64,000 nucleotides of DNA, from contig CAWATZ010000006.1 in assembly GCA_963784995.1 (NCBI GenBank), forward strand, positions 1,116,001-1,180,000, in the 5' to 3' direction. Positions 7,934 through 16,387 of this stretch are shown here, piece after piece (the first letter of the stretch is position 1; each line of letters opens with the position of its first letter). The notes beneath the pieces were generated by a model. That model saw only the letters and a list, made by a program, of their open reading frames with translations. It was not told where the DNA came from and made no database searches. Made by a program: the position numbers and the translations under genes. Origin of the DNA: CAWATZ01 sp963784995 (GTDB taxonomy: Bacteria; Planctomycetota; Planctomycetia; Gemmatales; Gemmataceae).

Positions 7934-10408
7934 ATGAACCCTCCTGCAAACGAGATCCTTCGCCGCCTTGGCGCTGGTCAGTCCCTCGCCGCCGTCTGCT
8001 CCGAGGCCAGGCTGTCGCCCGAAGAGTTCGACTCATGGTGGCGCGAAACCCTCGCCGGGCGCCTGCCGCCCAGCCGGGGCGTTTGCCGCTGCCGCGTCCG
8101 GCAGCGCGTCCACGTCCACCGCGATTCCCTGGGCATCCCGCACGTTTACGCCGGCAACAACGACGACCTCTTCTTCGGCCTCGGTTACGCGATGGCCCAG
8201 GATCGGCTCTTTCAGCTCGACTTCCTGCGCCGCAAGGGCAGCGGCCGGCTCGCCGAGGTCCTGGGACCGGAGAGCGGCCAACTGGATTTCCTGGTGCGCA
8301 TGGTCGGAGTGCCCAGCGTGCTGGACTGGGATCGGCTGGCGCGCACCGTCGGTCTGCGGCGGATCGCCGAGCAAGAATGGACCACCCTGCCCGAGGAGAC
8401 GCGCCAGGTGCTGACGGCCTTCACTGCTGGAGTCAACGCGCATCTGGAGGAGGCGAAGGACAATCTGCCGATCGAGTTTGCCCTGCTGGACTACCAGCCG
8501 GAGCCGTGGTCGCCGATCGATTCGCTGACCATCGAGGTGGATTTTCGCTGGTATCTGACCGGCCGCTTTCCCGTCATCGTCAATCCGGAGATCGGCCGGC
8601 GCGTCCTGGGCGATGGTCCGCTGTGGCGAGCCTTTCTCCAGGCCGAGTTCGATGGCGAGAGCATCCTTCAGCCGGGCGAGTATTCGAGCGGCGTCGCCGC
8701 ATCTGTAGGACGGCCTTCCCAGGCCGTCCAGACGGCCTGGGAAGGCCGTGCTACAGGAGGCGGCGGAGCGGACGATTCCGGGGGAGGCAGCAACAACTGG
8801 GTCGTCTCCGGCAAGCTGGCTCGCGACGGTCGGCCGCTGCTGGCCAGCGATCCGCACGTGCCGTTTGACGCGGTGTCGTGGTGGTACGAGGTCCACCTTT
8901 GCGGCGGCTCGTACCACGTCGCCGGCATGGCCTACGCCGGCATGCCGGCCGTGATGTTCGGCCGCAACGAGCGCGTTGCCTGGGGCTGCACCAACAACAT
9001 CTGCTCGCAGCGTGATCTCTATCAGGAGAAGACCGATCCGAGCCATCCGGGTTGCTTCCTCCATGACGGCCGCTGGGAGCCGGCCAAGCAGCGTGAGGAG
9101 GTGATCGCCGTCCGCGGCTCGGCTCCGGTTCGACTAACGGTCCGGGAGTCCCGCAATGGTCCGCTGGTGGACGCCGTGCTGCCGCCGCCGGCCCGGAACA
9201 CGGGGCCGGTGTCGCTGAAATGGCTGGGGGCATCGGCTGGCGGCTGGCTGACGGCCCTGCTGCGAATGAACCGGGCCGGCTCGGCCGACGAGCTGCGTGA
9301 GGCGACAAGGCCCTGGCAGGTGCCGACGTTCTCGGTGGTCCACGCCGACGTGGAAGGGCACTTCGGTTATCAGGCGGTTGGCGGCATCCCGCTGCGCTCG
9401 GTCTGGGAGCGCGGCTATCGGCCGGGGTGGGAACCTGCGCATCAGTGGCGTGGGCTGATCCCGTTCGAGGGCATGCCGCAGGTCTTCGATCCGGAACGGG
9501 GCTGGGTGGCCACGGCCAACAATCGGCCGGCGCCGGATGATTTCCCCTATCCACTCTCTGGAAACTGGGCCGACGGCGGCAACCGGGCCCACCGCATCCA
9601 TCAGATGATGCCCACGGCCTTTCCCGGCACCTTGGAGCGCTTCGGAGTGATGCAGCGGGACACGCTGTCGGCGCGAGCGGAGCGCGGGCTGCCCGGACTG
9701 CTGGAGGCGCTGGCGGAAGGAGCGTCGCCGGTGCTGTGCGAGGTGATGCGCTTTCTGCGGGCCTGGGATTGCCGGCTGGAGCCGGATCGTGTGGGAGCGA
9801 CGCTGTTCGAGGCCTTTTACGTCCGCTGGGTGAAGCGCGTGCTGCGGCAGCGCTTCGACAGCGCGGGAGTCGGTTTGCTGGCGTGGACGACGGCAGGGCT
9901 GGCGACGTCGCTGCTGGGCGGCGATCCTGCGGGCTGGTTTGCGGGAAGCGATCGGCGCTCGGCCATCCAGGAGACGATGAGTGAGGCGGTGGATTACCTG
10001 GTCTCGCGGCTGGGCCCGGACATGAGCGAGTGGACCTGGGGCCGGCTGCATCTGCTGCCGCTGCGGCACGTCCTCTCGGGCCGGGGCGATTTGGGGCGGT
10101 TGCTGGATCAGCACGGCGGCCCGGTCGCGGGCTGCGCCGTCACGGTGCTGAACACCACGCCGGGAGCAGAGCTGGAGGCCCGCATGGGCGCCAGCTACCG
10201 GATGCTGGCCGACCTCGGCAGTTCGCCGCCGGTGCTGTGGGCCAGCGACAGCCAGAGTCAGTCGGGCCAGCCGGGAAGTCCGCATTACGGCGACCAGCTG
10301 CGCTCGTGGTTGCGCGGCGACTACCACGCGCTGACGCTGGAACGACCGGCCGACCCCGCCGTGGGAGAGAACGTGCGGACGCTGGAGCCGGGAAACGAAG
10401 AGCGCTAG
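7934..10408 (+). CDS. Penicillin acylase family protein (peptidase S45, Ntn hydrolase)
   Basis: 824 residues. Family landmarks include DSLGIPHVYAGNNDDLFFGLGYAMAQDR near the start, the autocatalytic nucleophile in GGGSNNWVVSG (Ser about 286, the first residue of the mature beta chain in this family), LLASDPHV, and the C-terminal WASDSQSQSGQPGSP. Members are made as one chain, cut at the Ser, and hydrolyse amide bonds (penicillins, acyl-homoserine lactones or other acylated amines). No clear signal peptide is visible. An in-frame palindrome (8704-8755) adds about 17 residues just before the nucleophile, in what should be the excised linker. The substrate is unknown. Confidence 0.88.
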   Translation: MNPPANEILRRLGAGQSLAAVCSEARLSPEEFDSWWRETLAGRLPPSRGVCRCRVRQRVHVHRDSLGIPHVYAGNNDDLFFGLGYAMAQDRLFQLDFLRRKGSGRLAEVLGPESGQLDFLVRMVGVPSVLDWDRLARTVGLRRIAEQEWTTLPEETRQVLTAFTAGVNAHLEEAKDNLPIEFALLDYQPEPWSPIDSLTIEVDFRWYLTGRFPVIVNPEIGRRVLGDGPLWRAFLQAEFDGESILQPGEYSSGVAASVGRPSQAVQTAWEGRATGGGGADDSGGGSNNWVVSGKLARDGRPLLASDPHVPFDAVSWWYEVHLCGGSYHVAGMAYAGMPAVMFGRNERVAWGCTNNICSQRDLYQEKTDPSHPGCFLHDGRWEPAKQREEVIAVRGSAPVRLTVRESRNGPLVDAVLPPPARNTGPVSLKWLGASAGGWLTALLRMNRAGSADELREATRPWQVPTFSVVHADVEGHFGYQAVGGIPLRSVWERGYRPGWEPAHQWRGLIPFEGMPQVFDPERGWVATANNRPAPDDFPYPLSGNWADGGNRAHRIHQMMPTAFPGTLERFGVMQRDTLSARAERGLPGLLEALAEGASPVLCEVMRFLRAWDCRLEPDRVGATLFEAFYVRWVKRVLRQRFDSAGVGLLAWTTAGLATSLLGGDPAGWFAGSDRRSAIQETMSEAVDYLVSRLGPDMSEWTWGRLHLLPLRHVLSGRGDLGRLLDQHGGPVAGCAVTVLNTTPGAELEARMGASYRMLADLGSSPPVLWASDSQSQSGQPGSPHYGDQLRSWLRGDYHALTLERPADPAVGENVRTLEPGNEER
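8704..8755. repeat. Palindromic repeat, family A, inside the acylase gene
   Basis: TGTAGGACGGCCTTCCCAGG and its inverted copy face each other around a two-base loop. The family plan (GTAGGAC, CTTCCCAGGC) recurs at 20795-20847 and 41524-41579, both outside genes. Here it is translated as SVGRPSQAVQTAWEGRAT, about residues 256-274 of the acylase. Confidence 0.92.
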
Positions 10409-10412
10409 GAAG

Positions 10413-10486
10413 GGCGAGCGGCGCGGCGTCAGCCCGCCGGTGCCGGGAGAGGCGTTCACCGGCGGGCTGACGCCGCGCCGCTCGCC
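10413..10486. repeat. Palindromic repeat, family B, between convergent genes
   Basis: Arms starting GGCGAGCGGCGCGGCGTCAG flank a loop of about 12 bases. It lies 4 bases after the acylase stop and 15 bases from the end of the convergent histidine kinase, so it could end both transcripts as a hairpin. The arms are almost identical to those at 38880-38948. Confidence 0.92.
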
Positions 10487-10501
10487 TTCTTTCCGAACAC
10501 T

Positions 10502-12526
10502 CTAACGCATCCTCCGCTGCTCCCCCTGCTCCTTCAGAAGCACCTCCAGTTCGTCAAAGTTGACCGGCTTGACCAGGTGGCCGTCGCAGCCGGCCCGGCG
10601 CGACTGCTCCTTGTCGTCCTGCTGGCCCCAGCCGGTCACGGCGAGGATGACCGTCCCCCGGGCCCAGGGGCGCTGGCGAATCCGGCGGGCGGCCTCGCAG
10701 CCGTTGAGCCGGGGCATGCCCACGTCCATCAGGATCACGTGCGGGCGAAAGGCCTCCGCGACCTCGATCGCCTCGAGGCCGTCTGCCGCCGTCCGCACCT
10801 CGTGGCCCCCCAGCCGGAGCATCAGGGCCATCGAGGTGGCCGCGTCCCGGTTGTCGTCCGCAACCAGGATGCGCCGGCCCCAGCCGGCCGGGACCGGGCC
10901 CTCCTGGGGCGAATCCTCGGGGCGGCGTTCCGGCCGGCTCTCGCAGGCTGGCAAGCGCACCGTGAAGGTGCAGCCCTGGCCCACCCCGGCACTCTCAGCC
11001 GTCACAGTGCCGCCGTGCATCTCCACCAGCCCCTTGACCAGCGCCAGGCCGATGCCCAGACCGCCGCTGGAGCGCTCAATGCTGCGGCCCACCTGGGAGA
11101 ACATGTTGAACAGGGTCGGCAGGGCGTCGGCGGGAATGCCGATGCCGGTGTCCCGGACGGACACCACGACCTCGCCGCCGTGCTGCGAAGCGCAGACCGA
11201 CATGTCGGCCGGAGCGCACACCGACGCGGTCAGCCAGATCCGGCCACCCGGCTCGGTGTATTTACTGCTGTTGGTGAGCAGGTTGCCGAACACCTGGGCC
11301 AGCCGGGTCAGGTCGGCATCGAGGTACACCGGCTCCGGCGGCAGCCGGAGGGCAAACTCGTGCCGGGACGCCTCGATGAGCGGCCGGGCCGTCTCCACGG
11401 CACTGCTGAGCACGTCGGCCAGCTGCACCCGCGAACGCCGCAGCTCCATCTTGTTACGGTTGATGCGCGAGACATCGAGGAGGTCGTCGATCAGCCGGAC
11501 CATGTGCCCCAGCTGCCGTTCCATCATGTCCCGGGCCTGGGCGACGGCGTGGGGGTTGTCGATCGCCAGACGCATCACCTGCAAGCCGTTGCGGAGCGGC
11601 GCCAGCGGGTTGCGCAGTTCATGAGCCAGCAGCGCGATGAACTCGTCCTTGCGCCGATCCGCTTCGCGCAGCGCCCTCTCGGCATTCTTCCGCTCGGTAA
11701 TGTCCCGGGCCACCTTGGACGCGCCGACGATCCGGCCCGTGCTGTCGCGGACGGGGGAAATCGTGAGCGAGACGTCGAGGCGCTGGCCCTGTTTGGTGAC
11801 GCGCACCGTCTCGAAATGGTCAATCCGCTCGCCCCGGCGAATCCGCGCCAGGATCTCGTTCTCCTCGTCCCGGCGCTCCGGCGGAATGATCAGGGTGATC
11901 GGCTTACCGATGGCCTCCTGCGCCACGTAGCCGAACAGCCGCTCGGCCCCCGCGTTCCAGGTGCGGATCACGCCCTGGAGCGTCTTGCTGACGATGGCGT
12001 CATCGGACGACTCGACGATGGCCGCCAGGGTGGCCTGCGTTTCCTCCGCGTGCTTGCGCTCGGTGACGTCGCGGAAGGTGAGGACCGTCCCGATCAGGGT
12101 GCCCCCCTCGTCACTCATCGGGGCGGCACTGTCGTCCACGAAGCGTTCTGTGCCGTCCCGGGCGATGAGGATGGTGGGATTGGCAAACGTCACCGCCGTG
12201 CCCTCCCGCAAGGCACGCAGCGCGGGGTCCTCAATCGGCTCGCGGGTGATTTCATCGACGACGTGGAAGACCTCGGACAGCGGCTGGCCTCTGGCCTCAT
12301 TGGCAGACCACCCGGTCAGGGTCTCGGCAACGCCGTTGAGGAACGTGACCTGGCCCTGGGCATCGGTGCTGATGACGCCGTCGCCGATGCTGGCCAGGGT
12401 GATCCGCAGCCATTCGGACTGCTTGTGCATTGCGTCCTCGGCCCGGCGGTGGGCCAGCAACATGCACTGGGAGTTCCGCAAGGCCACCGAGCGCAGCCGT
12501 TTCTCCTCGTCGTTTGTCGCCGCCAT
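10502..12526 (-). CDS. Hybrid sensor histidine kinase (PAS-PAS-HisKA-HATPase-REC)
   Basis: 674 residues, cytoplasmic by prediction because no membrane segment is seen. Two PAS domains (about 35-155 and 160-285), then a HisKA box with the phospho-acceptor His302 in LAHELRNPLAPL. The ATPase domain follows (N-box NLLTNSSKY, G1 DTGIGI, G2 GGLGIGLAL), then a C-terminal receiver with Asp601 (VILMDVGMPRLNG). Residues about 434-448 come from an in-frame repeat (11181-11227) between the N-box and the G1 box, in a position where related kinases need no insertion. The phosphate target is unknown. Confidence 0.92.
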   Translation of the reverse strand: MAATNDEEKRLRSVALRNSQCMLLAHRRAEDAMHKQSEWLRITLASIGDGVISTDAQGQVTFLNGVAETLTGWSANEARGQPLSEVFHVVDEITREPIEDPALRALREGTAVTFANPTILIARDGTERFVDDSAAPMSDEGGTLIGTVLTFRDVTERKHAEETQATLAAIVESSDDAIVSKTLQGVIRTWNAGAERLFGYVAQEAIGKPITLIIPPERRDEENEILARIRRGERIDHFETVRVTKQGQRLDVSLTISPVRDSTGRIVGASKVARDITERKNAERALREADRRKDEFIALLAHELRNPLAPLRNGLQVMRLAIDNPHAVAQARDMMERQLGHMVRLIDDLLDVSRINRNKMELRRSRVQLADVLSSAVETARPLIEASRHEFALRLPPEPVYLDADLTRLAQVFGNLLTNSSKYTEPGGRIWLTASVCAPADMSVCASQHGGEVVVSVRDTGIGIPADALPTLFNMFSQVGRSIERSSGGLGIGLALVKGLVEMHGGTVTAESAGVGQGCTFTVRLPACESRPERRPEDSPQEGPVPAGWGRRILVADDNRDAATSMALMLRLGGHEVRTAADGLEAIEVAEAFRPHVILMDVGMPRLNGCEAARRIRQRPWARGTVILAVTGWGQQDDKEQSRRAGCDGHLVKPVNFDELEVLLKEQGEQRRMR
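11181..11227 (-). repeat. Short in-frame repeat element, copy 2, inside the kinase ATPase domain
   Basis: On the minus strand this unit begins GCGTCGGTGTGCGCTCCGGC and differs from 7849-7895 at only about three positions. It encodes SVCAPADMSVCASQ in the histidine kinase. It is flanked by normal kinase sequence on both sides (GGRIWLTA before, GGEVVVSVRDTGIGI after), so it looks like an insertion that preserved the frame. Confidence 0.9.
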
Positions 12527-12666
12527 CAGCCGTCTCCCTTTCTCCCCTGTCCCCCGACCCCTCTCGGCACGTTGTAAGCCCTCTTGCGCAGTATTGGGCT
12601 CACCAGCGCCTCAATCAGGCGGAGGGGCCTTGGGATGCTGCCGATCAGCTCGGTGGGGATGGTCAT
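12526..12666 (-). pseudogene. Remnant of a MetE-type methyltransferase gene start
   Basis: From an ATG at 12666 the frame reads MTIPTELIGSIPRPLRLIEAL, which matches the characteristic start of COG0620 cobalamin-independent methionine-synthase-like proteins (IPTEPIGSIPRP type). After about 22 residues the similarity stops and the frame runs to a TGA that overlaps the kinase start (TGATG). Only the first few percent of such a gene remains. The identification rests on one short motif. Confidence 0.45.
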
Positions 12667-12834
12667 TGCAGTGATTCGCTCGTGTTCATCGAGGGCCCGA
12701 ACCTGGCGAGTCTCGCCGGACCGGGGGTCAGTCGCTCTTGCGCCCCCATTGGTCTGGCATGACCGATACGCGCCCTTTCCCCGTTGCAAACATGCAAAGA
12801 GCATACCGGTGTCATCGGAAAGCTCCAGGGTGCT

Positions 12835-13025
12835 TCATTCCGAGGCGCCGAGGTCTTTCCGCGACGTCTCGGCCAGGCAGTGGACGCAGACGAGGGACAT
12901 GAGGGAGATCAGGATGACGTACTCCGCCAGCGGCCAGAACTGCCCGGGGAAGGCTTTCACAATCCAGAGGGCAATCACCGGAGACAGACCGCCGGCGATA
13001 CGGGCAGCGCCGTCCTGCGTCCGGA
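12835..13025 (-). pseudogene. C-terminal fragment of an MFS (metabolite:H+ symporter) transporter
   Basis: The minus strand reads GAARIAGGLSPVIALWIV, then two hydrophobic stretches (about FWPLAEYVILISLMSLV) and the ending LAETSRKDLGASE. This resembles the last helices and the PETxxRDL ending of MHS-family MFS transporters. The matching N-terminal fragment is at about 14418-14655, with foreign sequence between. The central helices are missing. Confidence 0.6.
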
Positions 13026-13270
13026 AACCAGGGAAACGAACTTTACCGCCATAACAACCAATAACAAAACGACTTCGGTCGATTCGTTTCCCCACCCCCC
13101 GGACACCCCCCACCAGGGAGAAACGAACTTGCGACTTGCCTGGCTGACAGCCGGCTCGTACAACGCCCTTGCTTGCGTTTCTCAGGACGAAAGCCGGAGG
13201 AACAGGTCTAGCTCCGGTGCTTTGCACCAGGGCGGCGTTGCGCCGCCCGAGCGTTTGCTGTCCGATGCAT

Positions 13271-13410
13271 CCCAGGGAAGGCTGTTTCAGCCCCGCTGTC
13301 GGGGTCACCCGCCCTCGAGCAGCGGCGGACTGGAACAATCCCGTCGATCGTGATCCCGCCACTGCTCGAGCGCGGGTGACCCCGGCGGGTCCGAGAGCCT
13401 TCCGTGTCCC
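13271..13410. repeat. Long imperfect inverted repeat in a gene-free stretch
   Basis: Arms of about 55-60 bases; the best-matched part is GGGGTCACCCG..CTCGAGCAG on one side and CTGCTCGAGCGCGGGTGACC on the other. The loop is about 25 bases. It occupies the middle of the 550-base stretch 13026-13574, in which no credible gene is seen. It sits exactly where the MFS gene has been broken. Confidence 0.7.
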
Positions 13411-13574
13411 AGGTCGTGTGGTAGACGCCTCCGGAGCAAGCAAGGGGCAGTCCGGCCAATGGGCGGGCTGCCCCCTCTCGTTGGGGGTGGCAGTGCTGGC
13501 CCTGGGCGCTTTCCTGGGACTGGGGGCGAAGAAAGAGGATCCGGTGGCAACCTGCTGGGGAAGGAGAAACTGTC

Positions 13575-13883
13575 TTATTGACGATCTGAAGCGTCCGCCG
13601 CCAGGTGTTCCGCTCCGATTTGTTGGTACAGCTCGCGCAACGCTGCCGTTGCCTGTTCTGCGAGCAGATACCACTCACGACGGGCGATGCAAGCCGGATG
13701 CGACAGGAGGTGTCGCTCCAGCATGTCGGTCAGCAGCGCCGTCCGATCCAGCAGTTCGTGGCAGCCCGCCGAGCCGGGCTGGTATTCCTTCGCCCAGTCC
13801 TCACCTGAATCGGCCGCAAGCTCGCCAGCCTGTTTCTGGCGGTCTTGCTCGATTTCCTCGGGGCTCAGGCTTTCCACGTTCAT
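13575..13883 (-). CDS. Small conserved hypothetical protein, copy 1
   Basis: 102 residues, mostly helical and charged (starts MNVESLSPEEIEQDRQKQ). A clear paralogue lies at 20401-20727, about 90 percent identical over the first 95 residues. Both lie directly downstream of a DUF1501 3' end, so they were copied together. ACIARREWYLLAEQATAALRE in the C-terminal half suggests a soluble helical protein. No family recognised. A CTCCTGGAG region upstream (GGAGTGAGG before ATG on the coding strand) serves as ribosome-binding site. Confidence 0.6.
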   Translation of the reverse strand: MNVESLSPEEIEQDRQKQAGELAADSGEDWAKEYQPGSAGCHELLDRTALLTDMLERHLLSHPACIARREWYLLAEQATAALRELYQQIGAEHLAADASDRQ

Positions 13884-13905
13884 GACCTCACTCCTGGAGT
13901 CCAGG

Positions 13906-14655
13906 TCAGGCCAGCAGTTCCCGGATCGGCTGCCCGCTCTCCAGCAGCGCCGTCGGTCGGCCCAGTCCGTCGGTGAAGGTCACGGTCTTCGCATCGATCC
14001 CCAGGTGGTGGTACACCGTGGCCGCCACGTCCTGCGGGCTGATCGGCCGATCGCGAACGTATTCGCCGCGGGGGTTGCTCTTGCCGATGACCTGGCCCAT
14101 CTTCATGCCGCTGCAGCCCATCAGCACGCTGAACGTGTCGCCCCAGTGGTCCCGGCCGGCCGCGGAGTTCATTCGCGGCGTCCGGCCGAACTCGCCCATC
14201 GCCACCACCAGCGTTTTCTCGTAGAGGCCACGCTGCTGCAAATCCTCGATCAGGCCGGCAATCGCCCGGTCCAGCGGCGGAATCAGCAGGCGGCCGCCCT
14301 CTTCCGTCCGCATCCGGTTGGCCGTGCCGTGATGGTCCCACGGTACACAGTTGACCGTGACGAAGGTAACGCCGGCCTCGATCAGCCGTCGCGCCAGCAG
14401 GGCGCTCTGGCCAAAGGTGATGCCGCCGACCGGCCGGGCGATGAAGCCGGCCGTGAACGTCAGGAAGGACAGGACCTGGCCGAGCAGTTCGGTCTGCTCG
14501 GGGAAGAAGAGCCGCGGGAAGATCAGCGCCGCCGCGGTGCCGTAGAGGAAGAAGTCGTACCACTCGATGGTCGTCCCCACGGTGCTGGCGATCACCGCTT
14601 CGATCAGTGCCCGCTTCTCGCGAGCGCGGTCGGCCTCGGGTTGCTGCTTGTCCAT
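13906..14655 (-). pseudogene. Chimera: MFS transporter start fused to DUF1501 end
   Basis: A 249-residue open frame from the ATG at 14655. The first 79 or so residues are an MHS-family MFS N-terminus (EAVIASTVGTTIEWYDFFLY, then TFTAGFIARPVGG). From FGQSALLARRLIEAG onward it is the C-terminal half of a DUF1501 protein, about 95 percent identical in DNA to 20885-21400. The switch falls at ITFGQ, where MFS proteins have GG-x-x-FG, so a short stretch of shared sequence may have guided the join. Neither half is a complete protein, so function is unlikely. Downstream lies the copied small gene and then the MFS C-terminal fragment. Confidence 0.8.
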
Positions 14656-14730
14656 GGGGTTCGATGCGTCCCCTGGGCTTCGGCTTGCGGAGAGCGACCC
14701 ACCTGGGACGCCGAGTGCCGCGGCATTCAC

Positions 14731-15451
14731 GAGGCGATGTTACCCCCTTCACTGCCTCGGTGCAAGCGTGTCAAGCGGAGAACTGGAGGACCAAGTCTGC
14801 CTGGTCCCAGCTCTCCGGTCGGGTAGTCGCTACCATAGCCTCTGACCCGAGTGTCAGCACATACGCAACAGGCTGGACTCATCTGGTCGGAAAATGACCA
14901 GGCTGGCAGTCCAACGATCACCACAATCAGCCATTTATGAAGCTTTGAAAAAAATGTCAGATCGGCTCGACGAAGGAGGCAGTTCGCCCTAAAGTGTATG
15001 TGTACTCACGCCTCCACTTGGGGTTCTTGCATCCCAAACTTGCCAAGTATGCGGCGTGCCCAAAGACACTCCCATCCGGAGTCGTCCACTTCGTGTTAAT
15101 GTGTTGGTCATTCCTCGTCCTGCCAATCGACGTTCAACTAGCCAAACGTCGCCAGGAGAACGACCGCGCTGCACAATGATCGATCAGGGAGTGGCTTTGT
15201 ACTTTTGTGAATTAAAAAAAGTTGCAGAACCTTCCAACCAATCGAGTGTTTATTACTTGGAACTGCGGCCAAGACGATTGGTCTTGACCGAAGTTCCGAG
15301 GAAAACTCTCCTCGGTTGAGACTGTGAGTTTATTGGGAAACCACGGACCGGTGAGAGTTCGGAGGCAGGTCTGTTCATGCCACCCCATCGGGTCGAGCGT
15401 CGTGAACAGCCGCTTCCTGTCTTGCAACGCATCCTGAGTGAGGAGTACAAC
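14731..15451. other. Gene-poor stretch upstream of a secreted protein gene
   Basis: About 720 bases of lower GC than the surroundings, with no open frame that looks like a gene. Two small hairpins lie near the right end: CAAGAC/GTCTTG at 15270-15286 and CCGAGG/CCTCGG at 15296-15316. They would be in the leader of the gene starting at 15452. No promoter could be fixed with confidence. Confidence 0.4.
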
Positions 15452-16093
15452 ATGAAGTGGCTCAAAGCCTTGGTCCTTTCAGCACTCACCCTGTTGTTGA
15501 GCGGCATGGCGACCAGCAAAGCAGAAGGCAAAGATCCGACCATCACTATCATGTCGGCCGCACCGGTGGTTGCCGAGGGAAAGCCCTGGCTCCTGGGTAC
15601 GTTCGCGGTCGATAACCCCGGCAAGAAGACACTCATCAGCATCGCATTCATGTCCCTCCGCAAGGACGGTGGCATACTCGGCTTCAGGACTGCGGACCTG
15701 GAAGGCGACACCATCCCGGATATCAAAGTGCCCGCAGAGGCGGGTAGGAACTACGACTGCTTGGCCTACCTGGTTTTCAAGGAGAACAAGGAAGCCACAG
15801 AGGAGACGATCGTCGCTTCCAAGTTGTCGTTGAATCGGTTCGTGCCCGGAACGCCGACTGCAGAAGAACACGGGAAGCTGACAAACGAACCCACCGTTGA
15901 CGGTCAGAAAGTCACAGTCGATACGAACTACAGGGCCGAAAATGGCTGGAAGGTGAGTGCGAAGCATCCTAAAGCAAAGACGTATCTGTTCCCCGTCGAT
16001 GGCGGCCGCCTCAGTCTGAGAATAAGCGAGACAGTGCTTGCTGGATCGGACTGGAAAATTGTTCGCAAGGATGTGGATAAAGGAAAGTATTAA
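15452..16093 (+). CDS. Hypothetical secreted protein
   Basis: 213 residues. The ATG at 15452 follows GAGGAG at good spacing and gives a clear signal peptide (MKWLKALVLSALTLLLSGMA, with cleavage likely after SKAEG or nearby). The rest is a beta-rich, Lys- and Thr-rich domain with no recognised family. Codon use and GC are more neutral than in neighbours. It is followed immediately by a short second frame. Confidence 0.65.
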   Translation: MKWLKALVLSALTLLLSGMATSKAEGKDPTITIMSAAPVVAEGKPWLLGTFAVDNPGKKTLISIAFMSLRKDGGILGFRTADLEGDTIPDIKVPAEAGRNYDCLAYLVFKENKEATEETIVASKLSLNRFVPGTPTAEEHGKLTNEPTVDGQKVTVDTNYRAENGWKVSAKHPKAKTYLFPVDGGRLSLRISETVLAGSDWKIVRKDVDKGKY

Positions 16094-16186
16094 TTGATCG
16101 GTTTCCTCACCATCGAGAAGACTGTCAAGGACAAAGTCGTGGGGAGAGAACTCACCACCAAGATCACGGAAGTCGAGGTGAAGTAG
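16094..16186 (+). other. Possible 30-codon remnant of a gene end
   Basis: From a TTG at 16094, one base after the upstream stop, an open frame reads LIGFLTIEKTVKDKVVG and ends in EVEVK at 16186. It looks like a tail fragment or a frameshifted end of the preceding gene. Too short to assign. Low confidence. Confidence 0.25.
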
Positions 16187-16387
16187 CGAACCATGTAGCC
16201 GCTGTTTTGAGGTTTCCGGGCCCGAAAACCCGCGCTGAATTCAAGTTCGTTCTGGGCTTGTTTTCAAGTCATCCGTACATGGAAGTTGTCGCTGGGTTTC
16301 GTGCCCGGAATCACTCAATGCATCTTGCGTTACCAGCCGTAATCTGGTAGAGAAAGGTTCGCCCCTAACTGGAGAAGGGAAATTGTC

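Noticed and set aside
12835..13674. 279-residue minus-strand open frame
   Set aside because: Only its last 60 or so residues look like a protein (MFS end). The rest crosses a long inverted repeat and the copied small gene in another frame.
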